Positions 1-8,339 are shown, counted from the first letter of the stretch. The stretch: 64,000 nt of DNA from Sphingomonas chungangi (GCF_013778325.1 NZ_JACEIB010000025.1:124001-188000), one strand, 5' to 3'. Made by a program: numbers and translations. Notes: generated by a model not told the origin, from the sequence alone.

Positions 1-67
1 GCGCGCAGCCGGGGGGATCGATCACCACGAAGAAGGTGACGAACGCCGAGAGGAAGAGCGCGATCAG
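1..67 (-). CDS. MarC family membrane protein, N-terminus only (runs off the window)
   Basis: Only the first 22 or so residues are visible on the minus strand: a hydrophobic segment containing [13 protein letters not shown], which matches the usual first membrane helix of MarC/NAAT-family integral membrane proteins in sphingomonads. The remainder lies beyond base 1. In the frame just upstream there is no nearby ATG, GTG or TTG; the plausible start is a CTG at 67-65 that overlaps the folD stop TGA at 66-64, so the gene is probably coupled to folD. The family call rests on one short motif and the start on position alone. The cellular role of this family is poorly defined (not proven drug export). 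Confidence 0.5.
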   Translation of the reverse strand, partial: MIALFLSAFVTFFVVIDPPGCA

Positions 68-954
68 ATCGCGCCCTTCTCGTAAGGCACGCCCGCTCGG
101 CGATAGGCCGAGACGAGCGTGTTGCGGAGCAGGACAGCGATGGTCATCGGCCCGACGCCGCCCGGCACCGGCGTGATCGCGCCCGCGACCTCGATGGCCT
201 CGGCGAAGTCCACGTCGCCGGCCAGCTTGGTGCCGCCCTCTCCATTGTCGATGCGGTTGATGCCGACGTCGATCACGGTCGCGCCCGGCTTGATCCAGTC
301 GCCCTTGATCATTGCGGGCCGTCCGACCGCCGCGACGAGGATGTCCGCGCGGCCGCACACGTCCTGCAGATCCTTCGTGCGCGAGTGGGCGATCGTGACG
401 GTGCAGCTCTTCGCCAGCAGCAGCTGCGCCATCGGCTTGCCGACGATGTTCGAGCGGCCGACCACCACCGCGTTCAGCCCGGAAAGATCGCCCAGCCGGT
501 CCTCCAGCAGCATGATGCAGCCGAGCGGAGTGCAGGGCACGAAGCCCTCCTGTCCCACCGCCAGCCGTCCGGCGTTGACGACGTGAAAGCCATCCACATC
601 CTTGTCCGGGTCGATCGTGGCGATCACCGCCTGCTCGTCGATATGCTTCGGCAGCGGCAGCTGGACGAGAATGCCGTCCACCGCCGGATCGGCGTTGAGA
701 TCGCGCACCAGCGCGATCAGCGCGTCCTGCGTCGTCGTCTCCGGCAGGCGATGGGTGGTGGAGACCATCCCCGCCGCCTCGGTCGCCTTGCCCTTGGATC
801 GGACATAGACCTGGCTCGCCGGATCCTCGCCGACGATCACCACCGTCAGCCCCGGCTTGCGCCCGGCGGCCGCCTCGAAGGCGGGCACAATCGCCGCCAC
901 CCGCTCGCGCAGGCTCGCGGCGAAAGCCTTTCCGTCGATGATCCTGGCGCTCAT
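64..954 (-). CDS. folD: FolD: methylenetetrahydrofolate dehydrogenase / methenyltetrahydrofolate cyclohydrolase
   Basis: Bifunctional cytosolic enzyme that interconverts 5,10-methylene-THF, 5,10-methenyl-THF and 10-formyl-THF with NADP, supplying one-carbon units for purines and formyl-Met. At 296 residues it has normal family length. The substrate-site Tyr50/Lys54 motif (YVRSK), the QLPLPKH loop, the KDVDGFH motif, the [11 protein letters not shown] nucleotide-binding stretch and the C-terminal [10 protein letters not shown] signature are all present. The ATG start overlaps the stop of the upstream YggT gene by four bases (ATGA), and the stop overlaps the likely start of the MarC gene, so yggT-folD-marC reads as one transcription unit. 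Nothing unusual in the active site. Confidence 0.97.
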   Translation of the reverse strand: MSARIIDGKAFAASLRERVAAIVPAFEAAAGRKPGLTVVIVGEDPASQVYVRSKGKATEAAGMVSTTHRLPETTTQDALIALVRDLNADPAVDGILVQLPLPKHIDEQAVIATIDPDKDVDGFHVVNAGRLAVGQEGFVPCTPLGCIMLLEDRLGDLSGLNAVVVGRSNIVGKPMAQLLLAKSCTVTIAHSRTKDLQDVCGRADILVAAVGRPAMIKGDWIKPGATVIDVGINRIDNGEGGTKLAGDVDFAEAIEVAGAITPVPGGVGPMTIAVLLRNTLVSAYRRAGVPYEKGAI

Positions 955-1247
955 CCCGTTACCGCCATATGCACAGCCTGATAGGCGATCATCCGCTGCA
1001 GCAGCCCGATGATCAGGAGCACGATCAGCGGCGCGAAGTCGAGTCCGCCGAAATCGGGCAGAACGCGGCGGATCGGCCGGTAGATCGGCTCCATGATCCG
1101 ATCGAGGGCACCGAGGAACTGACGCACGAAATCGTTGCGCATGTTGATGACGTTGAAAGCGACCAGCCAGGACGCGATAACCTGGATCATGATGATGTAG
1201 AACAGGATCGTCAGGATATAATTGAGGGCGATCAGGATCAGGCCCAT
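951..1247 (-). CDS. YggT family inner-membrane protein
   Basis: Small 98-residue integral membrane protein with two hydrophobic segments (about residues 4-27 and 72-90) and the family-typical central stretch [20 protein letters not shown]. The YGGT family is widespread; members have been linked to osmotic tolerance in enterobacteria and to chloroplast or cell-division-associated membrane organisation, but the biochemical function is unknown. A GAGGAA ribosome-binding site lies six bases before the ATG. Coupled to folD by ATGA overlap. The family call is firm, the role is not. Confidence 0.9.
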   Translation of the reverse strand: MGLILIALNYILTILFYIIMIQVIASWLVAFNVINMRNDFVRQFLGALDRIMEPIYRPIRRVLPDFGGLDFAPLIVLLIIGLLQRMIAYQAVHMAVTG

Positions 1248-1312
1248 GTAAGGTTCCTCGAACGAAGGGTCGGTCTATCTAATCACCCGCGTGCGCCGCG
1301 CCAAGCTGGGTA

Positions 1313-2224
1313 TCAGCCGGCCCGCACCAGCGTGCCGGCGCCCTGGCGGGTGAAGATCTCGAGCAGCATGGCGTGGCGGATGCGCCCGTCGAGGATGACG
1401 GCGGCGTCCACCCCGGCCTCGATCGCGTGCACGCACGTCTCCATCTTGGGGATCATGCCGCCCGAGATGGTGCCGTCCGCCTTCAGCTTTTCGACATCGC
1501 CGGGGACGAGATCGGAGAGCAATTGCTTGTTCTTGTCGAGCACGCCGGCGACGTCGGTCAGCAGGAACAGCCGCGCCGCCTTGAGCGCCCCGGCAACCGC
1601 GCCCGCCATCGTGTCGGCGTTGATGTTGTAGGTGTGGCCGTCATGGCCGATGCCGATCGGCGCCACCACCGGGATGAAGCCCGCAGCGGACAGCGTGTTC
1701 AGGATCGTCGTGTCCACGTGCTTCGGCTCGCCGACGAAGCCGAGATCGACGTGCCGCTCGATCCCCTGGTTGCGGTCCGCCGCGTCGCGACCGACCTTCT
1801 CGGCCACCACCAGACGCGCATCCTTGCCCGATATGCCGACCGCCTTGCCGCCGGCCTGGCCGATCCAGCCGACGATCTCCTTGTTGATCGATCCGGCCAG
1901 GACCATCTCCGCGATGTGCGCGGTCTCGGCGTCGGTGACGCGCAGGCCGTCGACGAAGCGCGATTCGACGCCGAGACGCTTCAGCATCGATCCGATCTGC
2001 GGCCCACCGCCATGCACCACCACGACGTTGACGCCTACCGCCTTCAGCAGCACCACATCCTCGGCGAAGCTGCGTGCCATCTCCGGATTGCCCATGGCGT
2101 GGCCGCCATATTTCACCACGAAGGTCTTGCCCGCATAGCGCTGCAGATAAGGCAGCGCCTCGGTGAGCGTCTCCGCCTTGGCGAGCATGGCGGGATCGGG
2201 GAGCAGATCGGGCAAAGTCGACAT
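1313..2224 (-). CDS. argB: ArgB: acetylglutamate kinase
   Basis: Phosphorylates N-acetyl-L-glutamate with ATP, the second step of arginine biosynthesis, in the cytosol. The protein shows the amino-acid-kinase fold signatures: [10 protein letters not shown] near the N-terminus (phosphate-binding Lys), VHGGGPQI, the [12 protein letters not shown] substrate motif, and the C-terminal [10 protein letters not shown] plus HAMLLEIFT. The start chosen (ATG at 2224, MSTLPDLL) gives 303 residues, normal for the family; an in-frame ATG four codons earlier is also possible. Further upstream in-frame sequence reads into non-conserved arginine-rich translation and was rejected. It is 65 bases from the YggT start and separated from the upstream gene by a hairpin. 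Confidence 0.96.
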   Translation of the reverse strand: MSTLPDLLPDPAMLAKAETLTEALPYLQRYAGKTFVVKYGGHAMGNPEMARSFAEDVVLLKAVGVNVVVVHGGGPQIGSMLKRLGVESRFVDGLRVTDAETAHIAEMVLAGSINKEIVGWIGQAGGKAVGISGKDARLVVAEKVGRDAADRNQGIERHVDLGFVGEPKHVDTTILNTLSAAGFIPVVAPIGIGHDGHTYNINADTMAGAVAGALKAARLFLLTDVAGVLDKNKQLLSDLVPGDVEKLKADGTISGGMIPKMETCVHAIEAGVDAAVILDGRIRHAMLLEIFTRQGAGTLVRAG

Positions 2225-2262
2225 GCTGGCGCCCATAGCGGGCGGGGGCGTGCGATGCCACC

Positions 2263-2290
2263 AATACCTCCCCGGCAAAGGGGGAGTATT
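2263..2290 (-). terminator. Intergenic hairpin after the 2289-2759 gene
   Basis: An inverted repeat with arms 2263-2273 and 2280-2290 (core CTCCCC/GGGGAG extended by AATA/TATT, one bulged C) forms a strong stem exactly at the end of the minus-strand gene ending at 2289. No clear T-run follows, so it may be a weak terminator or simply an intergenic palindrome; a similar C-rich palindrome sits at 36030-36050. Confidence 0.5.
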
Positions 2291-2759
2291 AGTTGGCCAA
2301 AGCCTCCAGCGCTTTGCGCAACGGTGTGTGCGTGCTGGCCGTATCGCCATCCACGCTCAGATCAAGCCGCCCGTCCTGCCCGGTCGGCGAGCCCAACAGC
2401 GTCAGCGTGCTTCCATCCGCGCACTTCACCGCCACCCGCAGCTTGAGCTCGAACTGGGGCAACTTCGCCGGTTCCAGTGCCACGCCTTGCAATGCCGCCG
2501 TCAGCTTCGCGAGGCGCGGATCACCCGCCGGGATCGTCACGGGCGGCGCTACCGAATCGATCATCTCGGCCGTGATCGCGGTGCGGGTGAGCAACGCCTC
2601 GTCGACGAGATTGAGCGTGGCAAACTTCGCCTCGCACGCCTTCAATCGGGCTTGCGCGCTCATGGCCGTTCCTTTCTTTGCGGGAGAAGCGACCGAGCAA
2701 CTCGCCCCCGCCGCCATTGCGGCAAGGGCGATGCTCGTCAGGATCGCGCCTCGTGTCAT
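2289..2759 (-). CDS. Hypothetical secreted protein or lipoprotein
   Basis: Protein of 156 residues from the ATG at 2759. The N-terminus ([21 protein letters not shown]) is a hydrophobic export signal ending in a cysteine preceded by GAS, a weak lipobox, so the mature protein is probably periplasmic or membrane-anchored. The rest is soluble, with two more cysteines (ACEAKF and VKCADG) and a C-terminal region rich in short beta-type segments. I recognise no domain. It follows the M91 peptidase gene on the same strand after 49 bases, so the two may be cotranscribed. Upstream in-frame codons exist but add nothing signal-like before the chosen Met. Confidence 0.7.
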   Translation of the reverse strand: MTRGAILTSIALAAMAAGASCSVASPAKKGTAMSAQARLKACEAKFATLNLVDEALLTRTAITAEMIDSVAPPVTIPAGDPRLAKLTAALQGVALEPAKLPQFELKLRVAVKCADGSTLTLLGSPTGQDGRLDLSVDGDTASTHTPLRKALEALAN

Positions 2760-2808
2760 GCCCGCCACGCTAGACGCCACATCCTCGCCTGCCAACCGCC
2801 CGGTCTGA

Positions 2809-3579
2809 TCAGTGCTTCGTCGCAGCCCGCGCGGCGACCGCCCCGTCCACCACCTTGCCGCTCGTCACGTCGGTGTGGGCATTGGCGGTCGTCATCACCA
2901 CGGTCGAGCCATAGTGATCGGTCCGCGTCGGCTCGTGCAGGTCGTGCGCGATGGTCGTCTCGGAGCCGGCGATGACGCGCTTCTCCTCGGTATTCTGGTA
3001 GCCGTCGCCGGTGGGCTTGCCGACCGTGCCGCTCACCTCGTGATCCATCTCGTGGACGAGGCCGAGCGCGGCGGACTGGATGCCCTGCCCGCTCGTCACC
3101 TTGAGGCCGGACTTCGGATCCCAGTTCAGCACGCCGGTGCTGGGATCGTAGCTGTCGTTGCCGTCGTGGATGATGTGGATGGTCGCGCCCTCCTTCATCT
3201 TGGCGATCAGCTTGGTCGCGGTCGGCGAGACGGCCTTGCCGCTCGAATCGGTCTGCTGGAGATATTTCAGCGCGGTGTTGAGGTCCGTCTTGTCCTGCTT
3301 GGTGCCACCGGTGATCGTGAAGTCGGCGGCGGTCTTCGGGCCGCTATGCGCCTTGGGCGCCTTGGCGGCCCCGGGCGCGGCGCCGCCGCCGGCGCGATCC
3401 ATCAGCCGGGCGAGCGTGCCCTGCTCCACCGGCGAGAGCTGGCCGGACGCGGCGCGGGCCTGGAGCGTATCGAGCTCGCCCCCGTCGCTCACCGTCAGAC
3501 CGGCGCGGCTATAGGCGTCGACGTGGGACACCCCGCTCGAAACGCTGCCCGACGCACGGGCCGAAACCGAAACATCCAT
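2809..3579 (-). CDS. Putative M91-family zinc metallopeptidase (NleD/HopH1-like)
   Basis: A 256-residue protein with zinc-protease motif HEMDH at residues 176-180 inside ALGLVHEMDHEVSG, followed by TEEKRVIAGSET and the EPTRT-x-x-YG motif around residues 216-224. This order (HExxH, then an EE/E third-ligand region, then EP-R-x-x-YG) is that of peptidase family M91, known from the type III effectors NleD, HopH1 and XopG, which cleave host proteins. Residues 1-85 are Ser/Ala/Gly-rich and low-complexity, as in secreted-effector leaders, but there is no Sec signal. An excellent GGAGGTGA ribosome-binding site precedes the ATG. No secretion genes lie nearby. The family call is from motif order only; substrate and delivery are unknown. 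Confidence 0.65.
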   Translation of the reverse strand: MDVSVSARASGSVSSGVSHVDAYSRAGLTVSDGGELDTLQARAASGQLSPVEQGTLARLMDRAGGGAAPGAAKAPKAHSGPKTAADFTITGGTKQDKTDLNTALKYLQQTDSSGKAVSPTATKLIAKMKEGATIHIIHDGNDSYDPSTGVLNWDPKSGLKVTSGQGIQSAALGLVHEMDHEVSGTVGKPTGDGYQNTEEKRVIAGSETTIAHDLHEPTRTDHYGSTVVMTTANAHTDVTSGKVVDGAVAARAATKH

Positions 3580-3639
3580 GGGTCACCTCCGACCACGAGA
3601 AATGCCGGAGGCGTCGGATCCATGACATAATCGTTTCGC

Positions 3640-4332
3640 TTAAGCGGCCCTCGGCCCGTCGAGCCAGCGCCCCAGCCCGACGAAGCCGGAAACCAAGGGC
3701 GGCACGAACAGCGCCGACAGCGCGACCTTCACGATCATCTGCCCGGCCAGCAGCTCGCCGATCGGGAAGACCGAGAGGAAGGCGATGGTGACGAACAGCA
3801 ACGTGTCGATCACTTGGCTCAGCATGCTCGCCACGGCAGCGCGGAACCAGAGCATCCGGTTGCCCTCGCGCCCCTTCAGATAGGCGAAGACCGTGACGTT
3901 GAGCGTCTGCGACGTGCCGTAGGAGATGATGCCGGCGATCCAGATGCGCGGCGTGCCGCCCATCATCAGCGCGAAGGCGTCGCGTCGCGCCGGGTCCATC
4001 GCGGCGGCGGCCGGAAGGGCGAGGACGACCAGCGACAACAGGATCGAGGCGATCAGCGGCACGAAGCCGATCTGCACCAGCCGGTTGGCGACGGTGCGGC
4101 CGTGCAGCTCGGCCACCGCGCTCGACGTGATCACCAGCAGCAGGAAGGCGACGATCCCCGCCTCGACCGCGAGCGGGCCGATCCCGATCCACGATCCGAT
4201 CTGCGAGAAGGGACCGAGACCGACCTGCTTGTTGCCGAGCACGCCGGCGATGCAGACCATGCCGCCGTAGAAGATGGCGAAGGCGAACAGCGAGCGGGGA
4301 ATGGCGGGCGCGGGCGCCGGAGTGGTGGACAT
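3640..4332 (-). CDS. Queuosine precursor transporter, YhhQ/VUT family
   Basis: Integral inner-membrane protein of 230 residues with about six hydrophobic segments. Motifs typical of the YhhQ (vitamin uptake-like ECF) family are present: FAIFYGGMVCIAGVLGNKQV near the N-terminus, ISYGTSQTLNVTVFAYLKG in the middle, and SMLSQVIDTLLFVTIAF. Characterised members import the queuosine precursors preQ0/preQ1. The start at 4332 (MSTTPAPAP) is preferred over an in-frame start nine codons earlier; neither has a strong ribosome-binding site. The window also contains gluQRS, which modifies queuosine in tRNA-Asp, consistent with a Q-using organism. It ends 61 bases before the M91 peptidase gene on the same strand. 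Confidence 0.88.
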   Translation of the reverse strand: MSTTPAPAPAIPRSLFAFAIFYGGMVCIAGVLGNKQVGLGPFSQIGSWIGIGPLAVEAGIVAFLLLVITSSAVAELHGRTVANRLVQIGFVPLIASILLSLVVLALPAAAAMDPARRDAFALMMGGTPRIWIAGIISYGTSQTLNVTVFAYLKGREGNRMLWFRAAVASMLSQVIDTLLFVTIAFLSVFPIGELLAGQMIVKVALSALFVPPLVSGFVGLGRWLDGPRAA

Positions 4333-4360
4333 GAGGCCTGCTATCCGGTTTCGCGGCACA

Positions 4361-4395
4361 GAAAAAGGCCGGACGCGCAGGCGCGCATCCGGCCT
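4361..4395 (-). terminator. Rho-independent terminator after the 4418-5050 gene
   Basis: Arms 4366-4378 and 4383-4395 pair over 13 positions with one C-A mismatch and a four-base loop. Read on the minus strand the stem is followed directly by a run of five T (the A-run at 4362-4366). Position and polarity fit termination of the minus-strand gene that ends at 4418, insulating it from the transporter gene downstream. Confidence 0.85.
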
Positions 4396-4417
4396 CCTCC
4401 CTCCCCGGGAGCCGAAA

Positions 4418-5050
4418 TCAGATCGTATTGCGGTCGATATGCGCGGGGGCCGGCTTGGCGGCGGGCAGCACCGCAGGAGTCGGCTGCGGCGCGGCCCTGG
4501 CGGCGGGCCGGGCGGTCGGCGTCAGGCCCTCCGGCTTGCTGACCGCCGAGTTGCAGCCGTCCGACGCGGTGCGGATCACCTGCGGCGCCTTGCCCTCGCC
4601 CATCGACACGGTGCGGACGCTCTGACTGCACACCTGTCCGTTGGCACCGGACGTGGAGATCATCGTGAAGCTGGTCGTGCCCGCCTGGCCGCCGCTGCGC
4701 GTCGCGGCCTGCTGGAGCTGCTCGGGCGTCATGCTCTGCATCGCCGCCGCCTGGCGCATCATGCCGTCCATCTGGGCATCGATCTGTGCCGATATGCGGT
4801 CCATCATCGCGAAGGGCGAGCCCGGCCCGAAGGCGGCGAGCATCGGATCGACCTGCGCGACCGGCACCGCCACCACGCGCGGCGCGACATCGCCGACATA
4901 GCGGATCTGCTGGACGCTGCCGTCCGCCATGCGGACGTTGAGCACGTGCACCGGCATGACATGCGCATCGTTGCGGTCGGCGGCGACGGCGGCGGTGACG
5001 CCGGCGGCCGCGACCAGACCGGCAATGGCGAGAACGGGCTTCAGACGCAT
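4418..5050 (-). CDS. Hypothetical exported protein
   Basis: 210 residues starting with a clear Sec signal peptide (MRLKPVLAIAGLVAAAGVTAAVAA, cleavage after AVAA). The mature part has a conserved-looking beta segment (HVLNVRMADGSVQQIRYVGDV), a methionine-rich helical stretch (MMDRISAQIDAQMDGMMRQ), two cysteines around residues 140-165 (GQVCSQSV and SDGCNSAV) that could form a disulfide, and a Pro/Ala-rich tail. I recognise no named domain. It is a single-gene unit: divergent from the nucleoside transporter gene and followed by its own terminator. Confidence 0.75.
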   Translation of the reverse strand: MRLKPVLAIAGLVAAAGVTAAVAADRNDAHVMPVHVLNVRMADGSVQQIRYVGDVAPRVVAVPVAQVDPMLAAFGPGSPFAMMDRISAQIDAQMDGMMRQAAAMQSMTPEQLQQAATRSGGQAGTTSFTMISTSGANGQVCSQSVRTVSMGEGKAPQVIRTASDGCNSAVSKPEGLTPTARPAARAAPQPTPAVLPAAKPAPAHIDRNTI

Positions 5051-5192
5051 CGGAATTTCCCTCCGGAATCATCTAAGAATGCGGAACGCATCCTGTCTCA
5101 CCCACCTGAACGCCCGTTGAATGGCGGCTGGCCGCGCGCGCCGTCCCGTGTATGGTCACGGCCAGTTCGCTTTCACGGATTTCCGCCTGCCT

Positions 5193-6431
5193 ATGACCAA
5201 GATCTTGACCGGCATCGCCGGCATCGTCGTGATCCTGCTGATCGCCTTCGCCTTCTCGGCCGACCGCCGTGCGATCCGGCCGCGCGTGGTGGGCGCCGCC
5301 TTCGCGCTGCAGGCGATGATCGCGGTGCTGGTGCTGTACGTGCCTTGGGGCAAGGCGGTCCTCGCCTTCCTGTCCGGCGGCGTCTCCGATCTGCTCGGCT
5401 ATGCGAATGCCGGCACCCAGTTCCTGTTCGGCAAGCTCGCCACCGATCCGCTCGGCCAGATGTTCGCGATCCAGGCGCTGCCGGTGATCATCTTCTTCGC
5501 GGCGCTCGTCTCGATCCTCTACCATGTCGGGATCATGCAGCTGGTGGTGCGCTGGATCGGCGGCGGGATCGAGAAGGTGATCGGCGTCTCGAAGGTGGAA
5601 TCGCTGTGCGCCGCGGCCAACATCTTCGTCGGCCAGAGCGAATCGCCGCTCGTCATCCGCCCCTATCTGGCGGGCCTCTCGCAATCCCAGGTGTTCGCGG
5701 TGATGACCAGCGGCATGGCCGGCGTCGCCGGCACCATCCTCGCCGCCTATGCCTCGATGGGGATCAAGATCGACTATCTGCTTGCCGCCAGCTTCATGTC
5801 GGCACCGGGCGGCCTGCTGATGGCCAAGATCATCATGCCCGATCCGCAGACGGCCGCCGAGGCCGACGTCGCCGACGAGGAGGTCGTGATCGCCGAGGCG
5901 ACGCATGACGAGGAGAAGCCCGCCAACATCATCATGGCCGCGGCACAGGGCGCGCAGACCGGTGTCCGCCTCGCCGTCGCGGTGGGCGCGATGGTACTGG
6001 CGTTCGTGGCGCTGGTGGCGCTCGCCAACGGTTTGCTGACCGGCGTCGGCCACTGGTTCGGGATCGACGACCTAACCTTCCAGCGCGTGCTCGGTTATTG
6101 CTTCGCGCCGGTGATGTTCCTGCTCAACGTGCCATGGCACGAGGCCGGGATCGCCGGCGGCCTGTTCGGCGAGAAGATCGTGCTCAACGAGTTCGTCGCC
6201 TACATCTCGCTCGGCAAGGACACACAGCTTTCGCCACACACGGTTGCGGTGGTGACCTTCGCGCTGTGCGGCTTCGCCAACTTCTCGTCGATCGCGATCC
6301 AGATGGCGGTGACCGGCAACCTCGCCCCCAACCAGCGGCCGACCATCGCCAGGCTCGGCCTGCGCGCGCTCCTCGCCGGCAGCCTCGCCAACCTGATGTC
6401 GGCGGCCTTCGCAGGGCTGCTGCTTCCCTGA
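5193..6431 (+). CDS. Concentrative nucleoside transporter (NupC/CNT family)
   Basis: Inner-membrane symporter of 412 residues that takes up nucleosides with protons or sodium. The CNT layout is clear: N-terminal helices, the motif AANIFVGQSESPLVIRPYL (nucleoside and cation binding), VMTSGMAGVAGTILAAYA, and the C-terminal LNEFVAYISL and LCGFANFSSIAIQ motifs. The ATG at 5193 (MTKILTGIAG) places the first membrane helix at the N-terminus; 24 in-frame codons upstream are polar and non-conserved. It is divergent from the exported hypothetical at 4418-5050, with a 142-base shared upstream region in which I see no convincing promoter. A perfect hairpin follows the stop. Confidence 0.94.
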   Translation: MTKILTGIAGIVVILLIAFAFSADRRAIRPRVVGAAFALQAMIAVLVLYVPWGKAVLAFLSGGVSDLLGYANAGTQFLFGKLATDPLGQMFAIQALPVIIFFAALVSILYHVGIMQLVVRWIGGGIEKVIGVSKVESLCAAANIFVGQSESPLVIRPYLAGLSQSQVFAVMTSGMAGVAGTILAAYASMGIKIDYLLAASFMSAPGGLLMAKIIMPDPQTAAEADVADEEVVIAEATHDEEKPANIIMAAAQGAQTGVRLAVAVGAMVLAFVALVALANGLLTGVGHWFGIDDLTFQRVLGYCFAPVMFLLNVPWHEAGIAGGLFGEKIVLNEFVAYISLGKDTQLSPHTVAVVTFALCGFANFSSIAIQMAVTGNLAPNQRPTIARLGLRALLAGSLANLMSAAFAGLLLP

Positions 6432-6432
6432 T

Positions 6433-6466
6433 CCGCTGCGCTCCGGCGTTCACCGGAGCGCAGCGG
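6433..6466. terminator. Perfect 14-bp hairpin between convergent genes
   Basis: Arms 6433-6446 and 6453-6466 are perfect reverse complements (CCGCTGCGCTCCGG) with a six-base loop. It begins two bases after the nucleoside-transporter stop and ends six bases before the stop of the convergent PsiF-like gene, the position of a bidirectional terminator. There is no T-run on either side, so intrinsic termination would be inefficient. Confidence 0.65.
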
Positions 6467-6472
6467 CGAGGC

Positions 6473-6886
6473 TCAGCCCTTCAGCTTGGTGTTGCAGGCG
6501 CTCCAATATTGCGGCCACTTCTGGCCGGCCGGGGTCTTGCCCGCCGCCTTGTCGGCCTTCCACATCTGGCCGCACTTGCGCTGGCGGTCGTGCATCGCCT
6601 GCATGGCGGGGCTCTGCGCGCCGGGCAGGTGCGAGGCGGGCTTGGAGGCTGCGACCGGCTTCACGGCCGGAGCAGCCGCGGCGGGCGCTGCTGCGGGAGC
6701 CGCCGCCGTCGTGCCACGGCAGGCCGCGAGGAACTGCGCCCAGTTCTTGCCGCCGAGCGTGTTGTTGGCCTTGGCCGCCTGATATTTGGCGCCGCATTCC
6801 TTCATCACGTCGTTGGCGGCATGGGCCGACGCCCCGACACCCAGCGCCACAACGATCGCGCATGCTCCCGAAAGATACCTGTTCAC
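6473..6886 (-). CDS. Exported protein with two PsiF-like Cys repeats
   Basis: 137 residues. The GTG at 6886 is chosen because an AGGAGGG ribosome-binding site lies seven bases before it and because translation from there gives a clean signal peptide (MNRYLSGACAIVVALGVGASAHA). The mature protein has two copies of a Cys-bounded motif, CGAKYQAAKANNTLGGKNW...AAC and CGQMWKADKAAGKTPAGQKW...SAC, joined by an Ala/Pro linker. The C-x(10-12)-K-x-x-W/Y-x(4-6)-C spacing resembles the PsiF repeat of small phosphate-starvation-induced periplasmic proteins. Function is unknown; the periplasmic location and intrarepeat disulfides are inferred. Confidence 0.75.
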   Translation of the reverse strand: MNRYLSGACAIVVALGVGASAHAANDVMKECGAKYQAAKANNTLGGKNWAQFLAACRGTTAAAPAAAPAAAAPAVKPVAASKPASHLPGAQSPAMQAMHDRQRKCGQMWKADKAAGKTPAGQKWPQYWSACNTKLKG

Positions 6887-6951
6887 GCCCGTCCCTCCTG
6901 TTGGATAAGCCGGAACATAACACAAACCCGGGGCAGCGCCAGCGGCTCCGT

Positions 6952-7473
6952 TCAGCGCATGGCTGCGTGGATCTTCGCGGCGATCGCGGCGAGCTGCTTC
7001 GGGTCGGCGGCCGATTGCTTGTAGCTGGTCTGCGCCAGCGGGACATCCTTCCACTGTGGCGTCACATGCATGTGAAAGTGAAAGACGGTCTGCCCCGCCG
7101 CCTCGCCGCTATTCTGGCGGATGAAGATGCCGTCGGGGCGGAGCGCCTTCATCTGCGCCTTCGCCAACCGCTGCGTCACATCGATCAGGTGATCGAGCAC
7201 AGGGCGGGGGATATCGATCAGGGTGCGATAGTGACCCTTGGGGATCACCAGCAGGTCGCCGGTCGACAGCGGGTGGATGTTCATGAAGGCGAGGACGGTG
7301 CGGTCCTCATAGACCTTCGCGGCCGGCAGCTTGCCCGCGAGGATCCTGGCGAATGGATTGTCGGCGTAAGCGCCCGTCAGCCCGGTCGCGGTATCACTGG
7401 CGGAGCCCGGCGCCACCTCGGCCGCCGCCGGTGCGGCCGCGAGCAGCAGAGCGAGCGCGATTGTCGTCCTCAC
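6952..7473 (-). CDS. Exported HIT-family nucleotide hydrolase/transferase
   Basis: 173 residues. The histidine-triad signature HFHMHV is near residue 130, preceded by the HIT-fold motifs NPFARILAGKLPAAKVYED and PLSTGDLLVIPKGHY. HIT proteins hydrolyse or transfer nucleoside monophosphates (Hint/Fhit/APA hydrolase type). The N-terminus MRTTIALALLLAAAPAAAEVAPG is a good Sec signal, so this copy is predicted to be periplasmic, unusual for a family that is normally cytosolic. The start is a GTG at 7473 that overlaps the upstream dehydrogenase stop by four bases (GTGA), so the two are translationally coupled. Substrate cannot be read from the sequence. Confidence 0.88.
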   Translation of the reverse strand: MRTTIALALLLAAAPAAAEVAPGSASDTATGLTGAYADNPFARILAGKLPAAKVYEDRTVLAFMNIHPLSTGDLLVIPKGHYRTLIDIPRPVLDHLIDVTQRLAKAQMKALRPDGIFIRQNSGEAAGQTVFHFHMHVTPQWKDVPLAQTSYKQSAADPKQLAAIAAKIHAAMR

Positions 7474-8339
7474 CGCGTAGGCACCGGCTCGGTACCCGAA
7501 TAATCGTAGAAGCCGCGATTGGTCTTGCGACCGAGCCAGCCGGCCTCGACATATTTCACCAATAGCGGCGCGGGGCGGAACTTGGGATCGCCGGTGCCCG
7601 AATACAGCACCCGTGTGATCTCCAGGCAGGTATCGAGCCCGATGAAGTCGGCCAGCGTCAGCGGCCCCATCGGATGGTTGAGGCCGAGGCTCACCGCCGT
7701 GTCGATGTCGCGGACGTTGGCGACGCCCTCGCCCAGCGCGAAGATCGCCTCGTTCAGCATCGGCAGCAGCACGCGGTTGACGATGAAGCCCGGCGCGTCG
7801 TTGGCATGAACGACATCCTTGCCGAGCTTCTTCGCGAACGCTTCCACGCGCGTCACCACCTCGTCCGACGTGGCAAGGCCGCGGATCAGCTCGATCGGAC
7901 GCATCACCGGCACGGGATTGAAGAAATGCACGCCCATGAAGCGCTCCGCCGATGGCGCCGCCTGCGCTAGCCTCGTGATCGGGATCGACGAGGTATTGGT
8001 GGCGAGAATCGCGTCGCCGCCCATCTTCGCGCCGACCTCGGCGAAGATGGCGCGCTTGATCTCCTCGCGCTCGGTGGCCGCCTCGACGACGATGATCGCG
8101 TCGCCGAACGCGGCATAATCGCCCACCGTCTCGATGCGGGCGAGCGCGGCCTCGACGTCTGCGGCCGTCGCCTTGCCCTTCTCGACGGCCGAGCCGAGCC
8201 GCTTGGCGATCCCCGCCTTGCCTCTCTCGGCCAGCGCAATCTCGCGATCGGAAAGCAGTACGCGATAACCGGACTGCGCCGCCACCTGCGCGATGCCCGC
8301 GCCCATCTGCCCCGCGCCGATCACGCCAACCGTTTCCAT
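7470..8339 (-). CDS. 3-hydroxybutyryl-CoA / 3-hydroxyacyl-CoA dehydrogenase
   Basis: 289-residue cytosolic enzyme of the Hbd/PaaH family, which interconverts 3-hydroxyacyl-CoA and 3-oxoacyl-CoA with NAD(H). The N-terminal Rossmann motif VGVIGAGQMGAGIAQVAA, the catalytic segment FMGVHFFNPVPVMRPIELI (catalytic His), the KDVVHANDAPGFIVNR motif and the C-terminal helical domain (NHPMGPLTLADFIGLD) are all intact. Family length is typical. A GGAGG ribosome-binding site sits close before the ATG. It is followed by the exported HIT gene in a coupled arrangement. Likely role: short-chain fatty acid, butanoate or polyhydroxybutyrate-linked metabolism; the precise chain length is not readable. Confidence 0.93.
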   Translation of the reverse strand: METVGVIGAGQMGAGIAQVAAQSGYRVLLSDREIALAERGKAGIAKRLGSAVEKGKATAADVEAALARIETVGDYAAFGDAIIVVEAATEREEIKRAIFAEVGAKMGGDAILATNTSSIPITRLAQAAPSAERFMGVHFFNPVPVMRPIELIRGLATSDEVVTRVEAFAKKLGKDVVHANDAPGFIVNRVLLPMLNEAIFALGEGVANVRDIDTAVSLGLNHPMGPLTLADFIGLDTCLEITRVLYSGTGDPKFRPAPLLVKYVEAGWLGRKTNRGFYDYSGTEPVPTR

